Part shown: positions 9,210-19,900 of the stretch, piece after piece
Numbering within the stretch: the stretch's first letter is position 1
Layout: each line of letters starts with the position of its first letter
Origin: an uncultured Mesonia sp.
GTDB lineage: Bacteria; Bacteroidota; Bacteroidia; Flavobacteriales; Flavobacteriaceae
Reading direction: 5' to 3'
DNA: 64,000 bases
Assembly: GCA_958296185.1 (NCBI GenBank)
Contig: CATQIB010000001.1
Coordinates: 49,379 to 113,378, forward strand
Program-made: the position numbers and the translations under genes
The notes under the pieces: generated by a model
Database searches by the model: none
Seen by the model: only the letters and a program-made list of their open reading frames with translations
Told to the model about the DNA's origin: nothing

Positions 9210-11356
9210 TAATAAATAATTGTGGGTTTGATCAATACGGTCAATTTTGATTTGGAATCCTCCCTTCTTCTGGAGCTAAATAACCATTTTATGATCGGAA
9301 TTCTTGAAAGCAATGGAACACCTGTGCCAGAATCATCTTTTACCTGTTCTTCCAATCCTCCAAGCACTACAATATCCTGATCTTCTACCCTGATGATGGA
9401 GCTAAATTCCCTAGAATTAATATTGGGAGGAGCATTTTCTTCTATCCTACTACCAAAATCGGATTGAATAACAAAGATATCCAAGGTTACCTGTCCGTCA
9501 CCAGAAACCAAAGGTTTGATGGTCAGACCCAATTCTGCGTCAATGGGAACATAGTTGGTTATTTCAGAAGTTTGAGGGTTATCCGTACCATAGATGTTTC
9601 TTTGGGTAACCGCATAATAGGAAGTCTGTCCATTGGAGAAAGTAGCCCGATGTCCATTTAGAGTAGATAGTTTTGGGGTAGACCTGATTTTCAGGTTGCC
9701 ATTTGCCTCCATTGCTTTAATAGTAGCATAAAAATTAGGCACTACTTTTCCGAGATTGAAAGAACCAAAACCATCAAAACCACCAATAACTTTATTAATG
9801 GTCTTTGAACTCAAGGTCATATTGGTGGAAGGAAATATAGACCCTTGGGTTACTACAGGCTCATCACCTATACCCCAACTCACACCAGTTTCCACGGTAG
9901 CACTTCTTCTTACTTCTATGATCATAACTTCTATAAGTACAACAGGTACGGGTTTGTCGATCTTTGCAATAAATGTTTTAAACCTTTTTATTTTCTCGCT
10001 TGTGCCGTTGACATAGAAACTGTTCATCTCAAAATCAATTTTGATGTCAAGCCCTTCTTTTATTTCATCTGGTAGTATACTAATCAGTGCCTCTGCCTTG
10101 GAATTATAATTACCAAAACTATTATTTTGAGGCGTAGCTACTTGTTCCCTATGCCTATTGGAGTAATTATCAAATTGACCGGAATTCTGGTAATTATTGC
10201 CATAATTGTTGTAATTACCTGTTGGGATATTCCCCGCTCTTCGGTTGGACGTATTTCCTTTTCCAGAAGGATCCGCTAATAACTCTACGGAACGATGCTG
10301 TAGGTGAACTATCTCGACCTCCCGAACGCTTAATTGATCTTTAGTCCCAAAGAAATACAGGTTGCCTTCTTTCTTATAAGTAAAAATGGTGTTATTTGAA
10401 CCATTTCCCTGTGGGTTGGTTCCATTGCCACTGGAGATATTTCCTTGTACTTTGAATATTTCAGAAAGCAACTGGTCAAAATAAATGGTTTTCGCCTTTA
10501 AAGTAATAGTACCTGCTTGTGAGAGAGGGGAAGCCGTAAAAATATCAATTCCCAGTTCTTCTCCGATGTTGTAGACGATATCTTCAACAGGAGAAGAGGT
10601 GAAATCCACGCTTAATAACTTAGATTCAGAATCCAGGATCTCATAGTTAAAGCCTGCCCTTCTCTGCCTTTTGGAAACAGGGGTGTTGTTGTTGGAAGAG
10701 GAAGACGGCGAGTCGTCCTCAAACAAGTAAAAATTATCCTCTGTTTTCTCCACAAAAAGATAATTGGCATATGCCAGTTTTTGCATCGCACTCTCAAAAG
10801 GAGTGTCCTTCATATATACCGTTAGCTTCTTGTTTTCGATACCTGGAGAAAAAACCAAGTTCTTTCCAGATTCGTTTATTATTTTTTTAAAAACCTCATA
10901 CAACTTGTCATTATTTAGGTCTAGGGAGATAAGGTCTTCATTGGGACTATAGGAAATTGGTATAATTCTTTTTTCAGGTACAGGTTCTGGTTCGTAGTAT
11001 TTCTTTACCGATAATATATTTCCTGTAAAATCAATCGTTAAGCTGTATTCCTTGCACAAAAAGACCAAAAGGTCTGCAACCGTGACATTGGAAAAATTGT
11101 TTACAATGTTAATTTGGTTGAGTTCGGGGGATACATTAATATTTAAGTTATGAATGTCAGAAATAGCCAATAAGAAATTACTTAAATTGACATTTGTTAC
11201 ATTGATTTCCGTCTTTACATTCTCCGTCAAACCTGGCTCTTCAACCGCCAGAATAGTCAATTGATTTTTTATACGCTCAATCCTATTGGGTTCTTGAGCG
11301 TTTAAAAAAGAGCTATAAATTAAGAATAAAAGAGTATATAGGAGTTTCTTGGACAT
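9209..11356 (-). CDS. gspD: Type II/III secretin-family outer-membrane protein (GspD/PilQ-like)
   Basis: 715 aa, signal peptide, STN/N-domains, secretin core 'VLIEVMIIEVRRSATVETGVSWG...LKIRSTPKLSTLNGHRATFSNGQ...EFSSIIRVEDQDIVVLGGLEEQVKDDSGTGVPLLSRIPIIKWLFSSRRRE'. Confidence 0.92.
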   Translation of the reverse strand: MSKKLLYTLLFLIYSSFLNAQEPNRIERIKNQLTILAVEEPGLTENVKTEINVTNVNLSNFLLAISDIHNLNINVSPELNQINIVNNFSNVTVADLLVFLCKEYSLTIDFTGNILSVKKYYEPEPVPEKRIIPISYSPNEDLISLDLNNDKLYEVFKKIINESGKNLVFSPGIENKKLTVYMKDTPFESAMQKLAYANYLFVEKTEDNFYLFEDDSPSSSSNNNTPVSKRQRRAGFNYEILDSESKLLSVDFTSSPVEDIVYNIGEELGIDIFTASPLSQAGTITLKAKTIYFDQLLSEIFKVQGNISSGNGTNPQGNGSNNTIFTYKKEGNLYFFGTKDQLSVREVEIVHLQHRSVELLADPSGKGNTSNRRAGNIPTGNYNNYGNNYQNSGQFDNYSNRHREQVATPQNNSFGNYNSKAEALISILPDEIKEGLDIKIDFEMNSFYVNGTSEKIKRFKTFIAKIDKPVPVVLIEVMIIEVRRSATVETGVSWGIGDEPVVTQGSIFPSTNMTLSSKTINKVIGGFDGFGSFNLGKVVPNFYATIKAMEANGNLKIRSTPKLSTLNGHRATFSNGQTSYYAVTQRNIYGTDNPQTSEITNYVPIDAELGLTIKPLVSGDGQVTLDIFVIQSDFGSRIEENAPPNINSREFSSIIRVEDQDIVVLGGLEEQVKDDSGTGVPLLSRIPIIKWLFSSRRREDSKSKLTVLIKPTIIY

Positions 11357-11366
11357 TGGTGTATAA

Positions 11367-12770
11367 TTAATCGGTTAAAAGCGAATATACTTCTTCTATA
11401 GAAGTCGTTCCAAATCGTATTAAATGGATGGCATTGCTTTTTAAGGTTTCTATATTATTCTTTTGTAAATAACCATCAATGGATAACTCATTGTCTTTGA
11501 TGTAAGGTATTAATCCCTTTGTAATGGGTATGATCTCATAAACGGCTTTCCTCCCCTTATACCCCGTATAATAACAACTACTACAACCAATAGCTTTAAA
11601 ATGTGTGTTTAAATTTTTAGGGATGGAAAAGTTCTTTGGGAACAGATTGGAGGAAATCACATCTTCTTTTTTACATTCATCACAGAGCTTCCTTACCAAA
11701 CGCTGTGCAATACTGACATTAAGCGTACTTGCAATTAAAAAGGGAGGGATACCCATATCGATCAATCTGGAAATGGTTGCCCACGCAGAATTGGTATGAA
11801 TGGTGGACAGTACCAAATGTCCTGTAAGAGAAGCACGGATAGCCATTTGTGCGGTTTTTACATCCCTGATTTCACCGACCATAATGATATCCGGGTCTTG
11901 TCTTAAGAATGTTCGTAGTGCACTGGCAAAATCTAGACCTATGTTTTCTTTTAATTGTACTTGATTTACTCCTTCTAATGTATACTCAATGGGATCTTCG
12001 ATAGTCAAAATATTGGAAGTTTCATCGTTTAAAACTTTAAGCGTGGCATAGAGGGTAGTGGTTTTTCCAGAGCCAGTAGGTCCAGAAATTAGCACAATAC
12101 CATTGGGGTTTTTAATGCTCTCTTTGTAGGTTTTAAGCTCCCTTGTATTAAAGCCTAAATCTTCAAGGTTTAAATGATTGGTTTCCTTACTTAAGATTCT
12201 CAATACTATTTTTTCACCATAAAGCGTTGGAAGGGAAGAGACCCTGATGTCAAATTCTTCTGTTTGGGATTTAAAGGTAATCCTTCCATCTTGCGGAAGC
12301 CGCTTCTCTGAGATATCCAGACCAGCCTTAATTTTAACTTTGTTAATGATTATTGGGTATTCTTCAAAAGAAATGGAATAATACTCTTTTAATTTTCCAT
12401 CCAACCGAAAACGGACTCTACAACTTTCTTCATAGGGTTCAAAATGGATATCACTGCTACCAATATCTTTTGCGGTAAATAAAAGTTTTTCTAAAAAGTC
12501 ATTACTATAATGAAAATCTCGATTTTGGTAAGAGGATTCCCGATAGTTCTGCGATAGGTATTTCTGTAAGATTTCCTTTGTGGTCAATATTAAATCGACG
12601 GATAAGCCCAATAGGATTTCCAGCTCTTGCTTTAGATCTTCGGAATCATTTTCACTATAAAGCGTCAGAAGATCGTCCTTAAAGTCCACAGGTACAATGC
12701 GGTAATGATACGCCTGTTTACTGCTGATTTTTTGTAGTAAAGAAGTTGATATGTTGTGTTTCTCTTCCAA
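11367..12770 (-). CDS. gspE: GspE/PulE family ATPase
   Basis: Walker A 'GPTGSGKTTTLYATL', Asp box, Walker B 'DPDIIMVGEIRD', His box 'TGHLVLSTIHTNSA', C-terminal Zn motif 'CDECKKED...CSSCYYTGYKGR'. Confidence 0.95.
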   Translation of the reverse strand: MEEKHNISTSLLQKISSKQAYHYRIVPVDFKDDLLTLYSENDSEDLKQELEILLGLSVDLILTTKEILQKYLSQNYRESSYQNRDFHYSNDFLEKLLFTAKDIGSSDIHFEPYEESCRVRFRLDGKLKEYYSISFEEYPIIINKVKIKAGLDISEKRLPQDGRITFKSQTEEFDIRVSSLPTLYGEKIVLRILSKETNHLNLEDLGFNTRELKTYKESIKNPNGIVLISGPTGSGKTTTLYATLKVLNDETSNILTIEDPIEYTLEGVNQVQLKENIGLDFASALRTFLRQDPDIIMVGEIRDVKTAQMAIRASLTGHLVLSTIHTNSAWATISRLIDMGIPPFLIASTLNVSIAQRLVRKLCDECKKEDVISSNLFPKNFSIPKNLNTHFKAIGCSSCYYTGYKGRKAVYEIIPITKGLIPYIKDNELSIDGYLQKNNIETLKSNAIHLIRFGTTSIEEVYSLLTD

Positions 12771-12780
12771 ATAATTCTGG

Positions 12781-13263
12781 TTAAATTCTATAAAGTGAAT
12801 CTACTACCCCCATCCAATAGGCAAGATAGGTAAATAGAAAAAACAAACTCATGTGACCTGCTAAGGGGACAGAAGACTGGGAGGCTTTATTTTTTAAAAT
12901 TAAGTGTAATGATAAAGAAAAAATCAACGACATCACAAATAATACAATAAAAGAAAATGAGCTAAAGGAAAATGTGATAGCAATAAAAAACAGGAGGTCC
13001 CCATAACCAAAAACATGGCTAAATTTTTCTTTTAACTTTAATTTTATATAAAAAAAGGTTAGTATGAAAATAAATAAGACGAAAAAGACATTATAGATTA
13101 AGGTAAGTAAAAAAACTTCTTTCAATACTTCATTAAAATGCAGAACACCTGTAAGAATACCTACAATAGGAAATAGAAACCAATACACCTCCCTATCCTT
13201 AAAATCTTGAAAAAAAATATAAAGGAGAGAAGCGATAAGAATCAATTTAATAGCAATGATCAA
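12781..13263 (-). CDS. A24-family prepilin peptidase (short form, no N-terminal methylase-type cytoplasmic domain)
   Basis: Multi-TM; catalytic Asp motifs 'FFQDFKDREVYW' and 'FGYGDLLFF' (GxGD); adjacent to pseudopilin. Confidence 0.8.
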   Translation of the reverse strand: MIIAIKLILIASLLYIFFQDFKDREVYWFLFPIVGILTGVLHFNEVLKEVFLLTLIYNVFFVLFIFILTFFYIKLKLKEKFSHVFGYGDLLFFIAITFSFSSFSFIVLFVMSLIFSLSLHLILKNKASQSSVPLAGHMSLFFLFTYLAYWMGVVDSLYRI

Positions 13264-13661
13264 TCTTTTACGATTTGTTTTGGGTTTCCGTTTTCATCGA
13301 TTTCCCAGATGTTAAAAACTCCATCTCCATCAAAATCTGTAACAGCCGTAGCTCTTGCTTTAAAAGTATTATTGTTTGCTTGAATAATATCATAACTGTA
13401 ATTAGCAGCCCCACCATCTTTCACGGTTTTTGGAGCTTCAAAATCTAGTTCGCTTAAATCGGGCGAATATTTGGAGTACATATACATGTGAGTAGTCTGA
13501 GAATTATATAAATACTTTAACTGGGTCTGAGCTTCCACGCTCTTAGCTTTGCTGATCAAAGGCATTAAGTTAGGCAGCGCTAAGAGTAACAATATCCCGA
13601 TTATCGCTAAAACGATCAAGATTTCTTGCAGGTTAAACGAAGGTATTTTTTTCATGCTCAT
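13260..13661 (-). CDS. gspG: Major pseudopilin-like protein (GspG-like)
   Basis: N-terminal 'KKIPS|FNLQEILIVLAIIGILLLLALPNLMPLISKAKS' with Glu+5 and hydrophobic helix; C-terminal 'TDFDGDGVFNIWEIDENG'. Confidence 0.85.
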   Translation of the reverse strand: MSMKKIPSFNLQEILIVLAIIGILLLLALPNLMPLISKAKSVEAQTQLKYLYNSQTTHMYMYSKYSPDLSELDFEAPKTVKDGGAANYSYDIIQANNNTFKARATAVTDFDGDGVFNIWEIDENGNPKQIVKD

Positions 13662-13818
13662 TTCATTAATTATTCTGCAAATGTAAAAATTTTCTTAAAA
13701 TTTATTTGTAGCAAATGTTAAATATAGCTTTATTTGCGCTCTGCAAAATTATGTTGGTGGTTAAAATTCCTTTAAATTAACTAATGATCCAATTTAATTG
13801 TAAAAAAAATTTTATAAA

Positions 13819-16800
13819 ATGAAAAGAATTAAGCTTTTTTATGTTTTCTCACTTGTATCACTCATTGCTAACTCTCAAGACGCATTTACCAAATACGATA
13901 ATTTACATCAAAACTATTTCTTGGCACCAGAGGTTAAATCTTTTTTGCAGACAAACTTAACCTCTAATGATATGGTATCTGGTAAAATAGGTCTTACACT
14001 ACCATTGTATGAAATAAGATCTGGAAGATTGAGGTACCCAATACAGTTAAGTTATAATTCTGGGGGTGTTAATGTTAATCAAGAATCCTCCGAGGTAGGG
14101 CTAAATTGGAGTATTTCTAAGTCAGTTATTATAAGAAAAATTATGGACGGACATGATTTTGACAATAAGGGCTCTCAGTTTCTTGATCCTGTAGGAGGAG
14201 GTTTTTCTGTAAATAGTACCGAACATGATGATGATTGGAATTGGAGTAGAAAAAAAATGGGTTACTTGCTTAAAACCAAACTCAATTTCTTAGCAGATCC
14301 AGATATATCAAATGTAGATGACTTGCCTGACATTTTTACCTTTTTAAGTGCGGATGGCTATAATACTAAATTTTATTTAAAAAATTATAATACTATTGTA
14401 GAAATGACAGAAAAAGAATCTTTGTTCACGTTTGATACAATTAAAAAGTTTTATAATAATCCTGAATACGCATCCAATTCTTTTTATCCTGAATTCCCGA
14501 TGCGCGATATAAAGAAAGTAGTTATTAAAGGTAATAATGGAATTGAATACACTTTTGAGCATTTTGATGTTTCAATAACGAGAACAGAATACCTTGGAGG
14601 GTCATATTATCAACTCGCTGATATTTCACCACAGGTTAGCGCTTGGCATATTAGTAAGATTGAAGATATCAGAAATGGTGACAAGATAGAGTTTGAATAT
14701 CAAACATATAATCCTGATCCGATAAATTCAGAATATACTTATCCAAACTCTCCTATACCAGCAGGTTTAAAAGTCTTAAACTATACTAAAACTTTTCCGC
14801 ACAAAACTTGGCTGAACGATAATTTTATAAAAACTGCCTTTTCATCTATTGAGCAATCTATTGGTTATTACAGTACTCTGCAATCAGCCCAGCACAAGTT
14901 GAAATCCAATTTTTATACATACACTAGATTTCTTCAAAAGAATAAATTAACGAAGATTAAGTTCAATAAAGGAGTAGTGGTTTTTAATTGGTCAAATCGT
15001 CAAGATTTGTACGGAGATTATAAGTTAGACAGTATTAATGTATACAATAAAAAGGTTAATCCTGTCTTGGGGAATAGGGTGCGAAAGATTAATTTTAATT
15101 ATGGATACTTTAGTTCAAATAGCGGATGCAGAGATACTTATCTGTGTAAACGTTTGAAACTTAAAAGTTTGATTTTAGATGATTTGAAAGAATATTCATT
15201 TAATTATTATGATGAATACTCACAAACCTTTCCCAACAAGGAAAGTAATAGGCAAGATTTGTATGGGTACTATTCGAGTAACGTGAACGGAAATACAGAC
15301 TCACCAGATTTATATTTCTATCCAAATAAAAAGGAACTTTCTCTATTACCATTTAATATTCCGTATGTGGAAAGGTATCGAGTACCTGGCACTCATACTC
15401 TTACGTCCTCTTCCTTAGAGGATGTAAGAAAATGGACATTGTCTTCAATAAAACATCCAACAGGGATACTGGAGAGTTTTGAATATGAATTGAATGATGT
15501 TAATATTTTTAACCAAGACGTTATTACATCAGGGTTAAGATTGAAAGAGAATTTTTTTGAAAAAGAAGGAAAAACTATTCGGAAGTATAATTATTTATAT
15601 AAGAATGAAGCGGGGAAGAGTTCAGGTGTTTTAACACAGGTGCCAATTTTTGGTAAGCCAAATGCAATTATAACTCAATCAGATTTGCGAAATTGGAATC
15701 AAGAGTTAATCCACGAAACTTTTACAACTCACTCTATTCCAGCAATTTTTAGTTTTAGCCCTAAATCCAATTTGCTATATAATAGAGTTACTATGAAAGA
15801 GTCTGGAAACGGCTATGTGATAAATCATTTCACTACTTCTGACGAAAAGCCAAACATATACGATAGAAGTCCAATTTCTTCTCAAAATCTAAATGATTTT
15901 ACTGACGTAACACACATACCTAATTATCTATTGAATAATAGTTCATTTGGTTCAAATTTTTATCTAGATAACTCATTTCAAAGAAGAAAGCTATTAAAGT
16001 CCCAAACCTTTAATGAATCTGGGGATCTTTTGAAAGAGATTATAAATGTTTATAGCGAGAATTCAAGTTATTTTAAGGATGATTTTACAAAACGATTGTT
16101 TTTTAAACAGACACTTGGTTTTGATAATGATGATTATGAAAACGTAATCGATGTAAATATTGGCTACAAAAAAGAAACTTTAAAACTAGTCGAAACTACA
16201 GAAAAAAATTATTTTAATGAAGGAACTATAAACTCTAGTTTGACCTATACTTATAACCAGTTAGGACTATTATCGAGTTCATCCATGAAGTCTAATGAAA
16301 ATGAAGATAAATTTCACATTACCAATTATGTATATGGAATAGATACGGATAATCAATCAATAAAGAATACCCTCTCAGGCCTTCACTATCTTTCTAAAAT
16401 GCTCCAAAGAGAAGTTTTAGTTGAAAAAGACAACAATAAGATTTCACTTGAAAAACATGATATAGCTATTGATGCAAATGGTTTTGATAAACTTATCAGG
16501 CGTAGTAATAAAAGCTCTACTTATTTTCCTGAAAAAGAGATAACCAGGCGAGATAATAGGGGTAATATTTTGGAATACATCAATAAACAAGGACAAATTA
16601 TTTCTCTAATTTACGGTTATGGTTATAGTAACCCAATAGCAAGGGTAGAGAATGCTTCTTATGCACAAATAGCTTCAGCAATGAATGCAACTGTAAACTA
16701 TGTAAAAGGGCTTGATGAAACAGACATGTATCTAATAGACAACTTAAGAAATAAACCAGAAATGAAAGAAGCTAGAATAACAACATATACTTATAAACCT

Positions 16801-16938
16801 TTGGTTGGAATTACAAGAATACGAGATGAACGTGGTAGAGCAATAAATTACGAATACGATGATTACAATCGTTTAGAATTTATCAAGGACCAAGCCGGAA
16901 ATATCATTGAGGAGAATAAATATAATTATAAAGACTAA
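13819..16938 (+). CDS. YD/RHS-repeat shell protein A1 (cassette 1, secreted)
   Basis: Signal peptide; 'LRYPIQLSYNSGGVNVNQESSEVGLNWSIS'; C-terminal YD-repeats 'YTYKPLVGITRIRDERGRAINYEYDDYNRLEFIKDQAGNIIEENKYNYKD'. Confidence 0.85.
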   Translation: MKRIKLFYVFSLVSLIANSQDAFTKYDNLHQNYFLAPEVKSFLQTNLTSNDMVSGKIGLTLPLYEIRSGRLRYPIQLSYNSGGVNVNQESSEVGLNWSISKSVIIRKIMDGHDFDNKGSQFLDPVGGGFSVNSTEHDDDWNWSRKKMGYLLKTKLNFLADPDISNVDDLPDIFTFLSADGYNTKFYLKNYNTIVEMTEKESLFTFDTIKKFYNNPEYASNSFYPEFPMRDIKKVVIKGNNGIEYTFEHFDVSITRTEYLGGSYYQLADISPQVSAWHISKIEDIRNGDKIEFEYQTYNPDPINSEYTYPNSPIPAGLKVLNYTKTFPHKTWLNDNFIKTAFSSIEQSIGYYSTLQSAQHKLKSNFYTYTRFLQKNKLTKIKFNKGVVVFNWSNRQDLYGDYKLDSINVYNKKVNPVLGNRVRKINFNYGYFSSNSGCRDTYLCKRLKLKSLILDDLKEYSFNYYDEYSQTFPNKESNRQDLYGYYSSNVNGNTDSPDLYFYPNKKELSLLPFNIPYVERYRVPGTHTLTSSSLEDVRKWTLSSIKHPTGILESFEYELNDVNIFNQDVITSGLRLKENFFEKEGKTIRKYNYLYKNEAGKSSGVLTQVPIFGKPNAIITQSDLRNWNQELIHETFTTHSIPAIFSFSPKSNLLYNRVTMKESGNGYVINHFTTSDEKPNIYDRSPISSQNLNDFTDVTHIPNYLLNNSSFGSNFYLDNSFQRRKLLKSQTFNESGDLLKEIINVYSENSSYFKDDFTKRLFFKQTLGFDNDDYENVIDVNIGYKKETLKLVETTEKNYFNEGTINSSLTYTYNQLGLLSSSSMKSNENEDKFHITNYVYGIDTDNQSIKNTLSGLHYLSKMLQREVLVEKDNNKISLEKHDIAIDANGFDKLIRRSNKSSTYFPEKEITRRDNRGNILEYINKQGQIISLIYGYGYSNPIARVENASYAQIASAMNATVNYVKGLDETDMYLIDNLRNKPEMKEARITTYTYKPLVGITRIRDERGRAINYEYDDYNRLEFIKDQAGNIIEENKYNYKD

Positions 16939-16970
16939 TCATCAACTAAGCCAGTCAAAAAAACTAAAAG

Positions 16971-19900
16971 ATGAAAAAAAATATATTTTTTATTTTATTA
17001 CTCCTTTCAATACATTTTATATCCAAAGCACAGAGCAGTACAGAAAATTACATACACACTAAAACGTATAAGGTTGAAACTACTAATGGTAATGTTAGTT
17101 CAGATAACATTCTAGAAAAAGTTGCTTATTATGACGGTCTAGGTAGGTTAAAACAAACTGCGAGAAAAAGTGGTAAGGATGGTGATAGGGTTGTTATTAT
17201 TCCTGTAGAATATGATGAGTATGGCCGTCAAACCAAAGAATACATGCCGTATTCAAAATATAGAATGAGCAGCACTGCTTTAGATTTTGAATCAAACAAC
17301 CTGGTTATTTCTGAATCAGAAAATTATTACACTAGTCAATACCCTAATGAACTTAATTCAAATAGTCCTAACGTTTACAGTGAAAAGTCATATGAAAAGT
17401 CTCCCCTAAGCAGAGTATTGGAGCAAGGAGCCCCAGGGAAATCTTGGGAGCTTACAAGCAGCAATGCAGACCATTCTATTAAGTATGCTTATGAAACAAA
17501 TATTGAGAATGAAGTTATTTATTTTAAAGTTAATTTTAATGACCCAAATAATACGGAAAAACCTAGCTTAATAAGAGAAGGTTTTTATATAGAAAACCAG
17601 TTATTTAAACAAGTAACAAAAGATGAAAATTGGCAGCCAAATCAAATCTTTCCTAATGATCATACGACACAAGAGTTTACAAATAAGGAAGGTCATCTGA
17701 TTCTAAAACGTACATTTAATAAGGGCATAGCACATGATACTCACTATATTTATGATGATTATGGAAATTTAACTTACGTTTTGCCTCCTGATAGTTACAC
17801 CACAGAAGTACATAATGAATTAATATATATATATCATTACGACACAAAAAACCGTTTGATTGAAAAAAAAATACCAGGAAAAGGTTGGGAGTTTATTGTA
17901 TATGACAACCGAGACAACCCTGTACTTACTCAAGATGCCAAATTAAGAAGTGTTAATGATTGGCTTTTTACTAAATATGATAAACTTGAACGGATTATTT
18001 ATACAGGTAAGCATCATTATTTACCGAAAGATACTCTTTATGAGAGTCAAGCACGGATAGAATTACAAAGCTTATTAAATAGTGAGAGTTTTTCGAACAG
18101 AGAAAGTCGAATTACTAATTCGTTACCTATTGATGGACCATCTTCCTTTTATTATACCAATAACCACTACCCAACATCGAACATAGAAATATACACTGTC
18201 AATTATTACGATAAGTATTTGAATGTGAGTGACACAAACGGAAACATTTTTTCTATACCAAATACAGTTGAAAACCAGTTGGTAAATCATGAAAGTTCAG
18301 GCTTACAAACAACTAATGTTGGACTAAAGTTAATCAATAAAACCCGTGTTTTAGGCACTAATGACTTTATTACAACGTTTAATGCCTTTGATAGAAAGGC
18401 TAGGTTAATATATAAAGCAATAGATAATCCATTTTTGCAAACACAGGATGAGTATAAAATTAAATTAGACTTTATCGGTAATGAGCAATACACAATTCAC
18501 ACTCATAATAGGTCTGGTAAATCACCAATCGTAATTACTGATGAGTTTAACTATGATTATGAAAACAGGCGTGTCTCGCATTTTCAAAAAGGATTACATA
18601 GCTTAATCTCTTCAAAAGAAAAAATTTATAGAAATGTATATGGTAAGCAGGGTAATTTGATTACAAAATATATTGGAGGTACTTTCCATAATATTAAGTC
18701 AGCATCTGGTCAAATTATACCCAATTATCATTTGCAAAAAATTGATTATAATTATAATATAAGAGGTTGGTTGACAGGGATTAATGAAACGCCTCTTATA
18801 GAAGAAGATTTATTTGGTTTTAATTTAGAATATGATAAATCTTCAATCTCACAATATAACGGTAATATAGGCTCAACAAGTTGGATGACTGCTACAGACT
18901 CACCAGGAATGTTATCTAATTCTGTTTTAAGACGCTATACATACAGATACGATGCTCTTAATCGTTTAAATAGTGCAAACTATACGGCTACATATATGCG
19001 TGCTTTTTTGAATGAGGATTATAGTTTAAGAGATGTTACATACGATAAAAGAGGTAATATTATTAATTTAAGTAGGATTGGAAAATTACATGATTCCCAA
19101 GGTAACCCTATATCCAGCTATCATAATGATCCTAATAATTTTAATTATATCGATAGGTTGACATACACTTATAAGCCTCATAGTAATACTTTAAGAAAAG
19201 TAGATGAAACAGCATCATCATATGATGGGTACAAGGAAAACACAAGCTATATAGAAGATTTCTCTTATGATGTTAATGGGAATATGATTGAAAATAAAGA
19301 TAAAAACATTACAGAAATTACTTATAACCACTTGAACCAGCCTCAATATGTACAATTTGGTCCTTTTACTGAAAATGGGACCGATTATTTAGGGGCCGGG
19401 ATAGAGTATGTGTATACAGCTACAGGAGAAAAAATACAGAAAAAAGTTATTAAATACAAACCTGATTCAAGGCCTTTTTTCAATCCAATAGTTGATTATG
19501 TAGAGGGAGTTATATATGAAAATTCAAATTTAAAATTTATTAATCATCCGGAAGGATATGCTGAGCCTAAAAACACTTTTGATTATTCACTTGGTTTTGA
19601 TTATATTTATCAATATAAAGACCACTTAGGGAATGTAAGATTAAACTATAAAGAAGATTTAACTGTTAATGTAGAAAATATAGAGGAGAGTGTTTTCTAT
19701 GATAATTTAGATGATAGTAGTGGTTGGGATAGTGAAGGGGCTTTATATGGTACTTTTGGTAATATTGTGAATGATTTTGGATACTCCGGCAATAATTCCG
19801 TGAGATTAAAATCAATTGATCAAAGCGTATATGCTCATAGCAATACTTGGGTTGAGATAGATAATCCCCAGACTACAACATATAAATTTTCAGGTTATAT

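Noticed and set aside
9464-10075. Plus-strand ORFs (65-86 aa) overlapping the secretin gene
   Set aside because: Antisense shadows of a clearly coding secretin.
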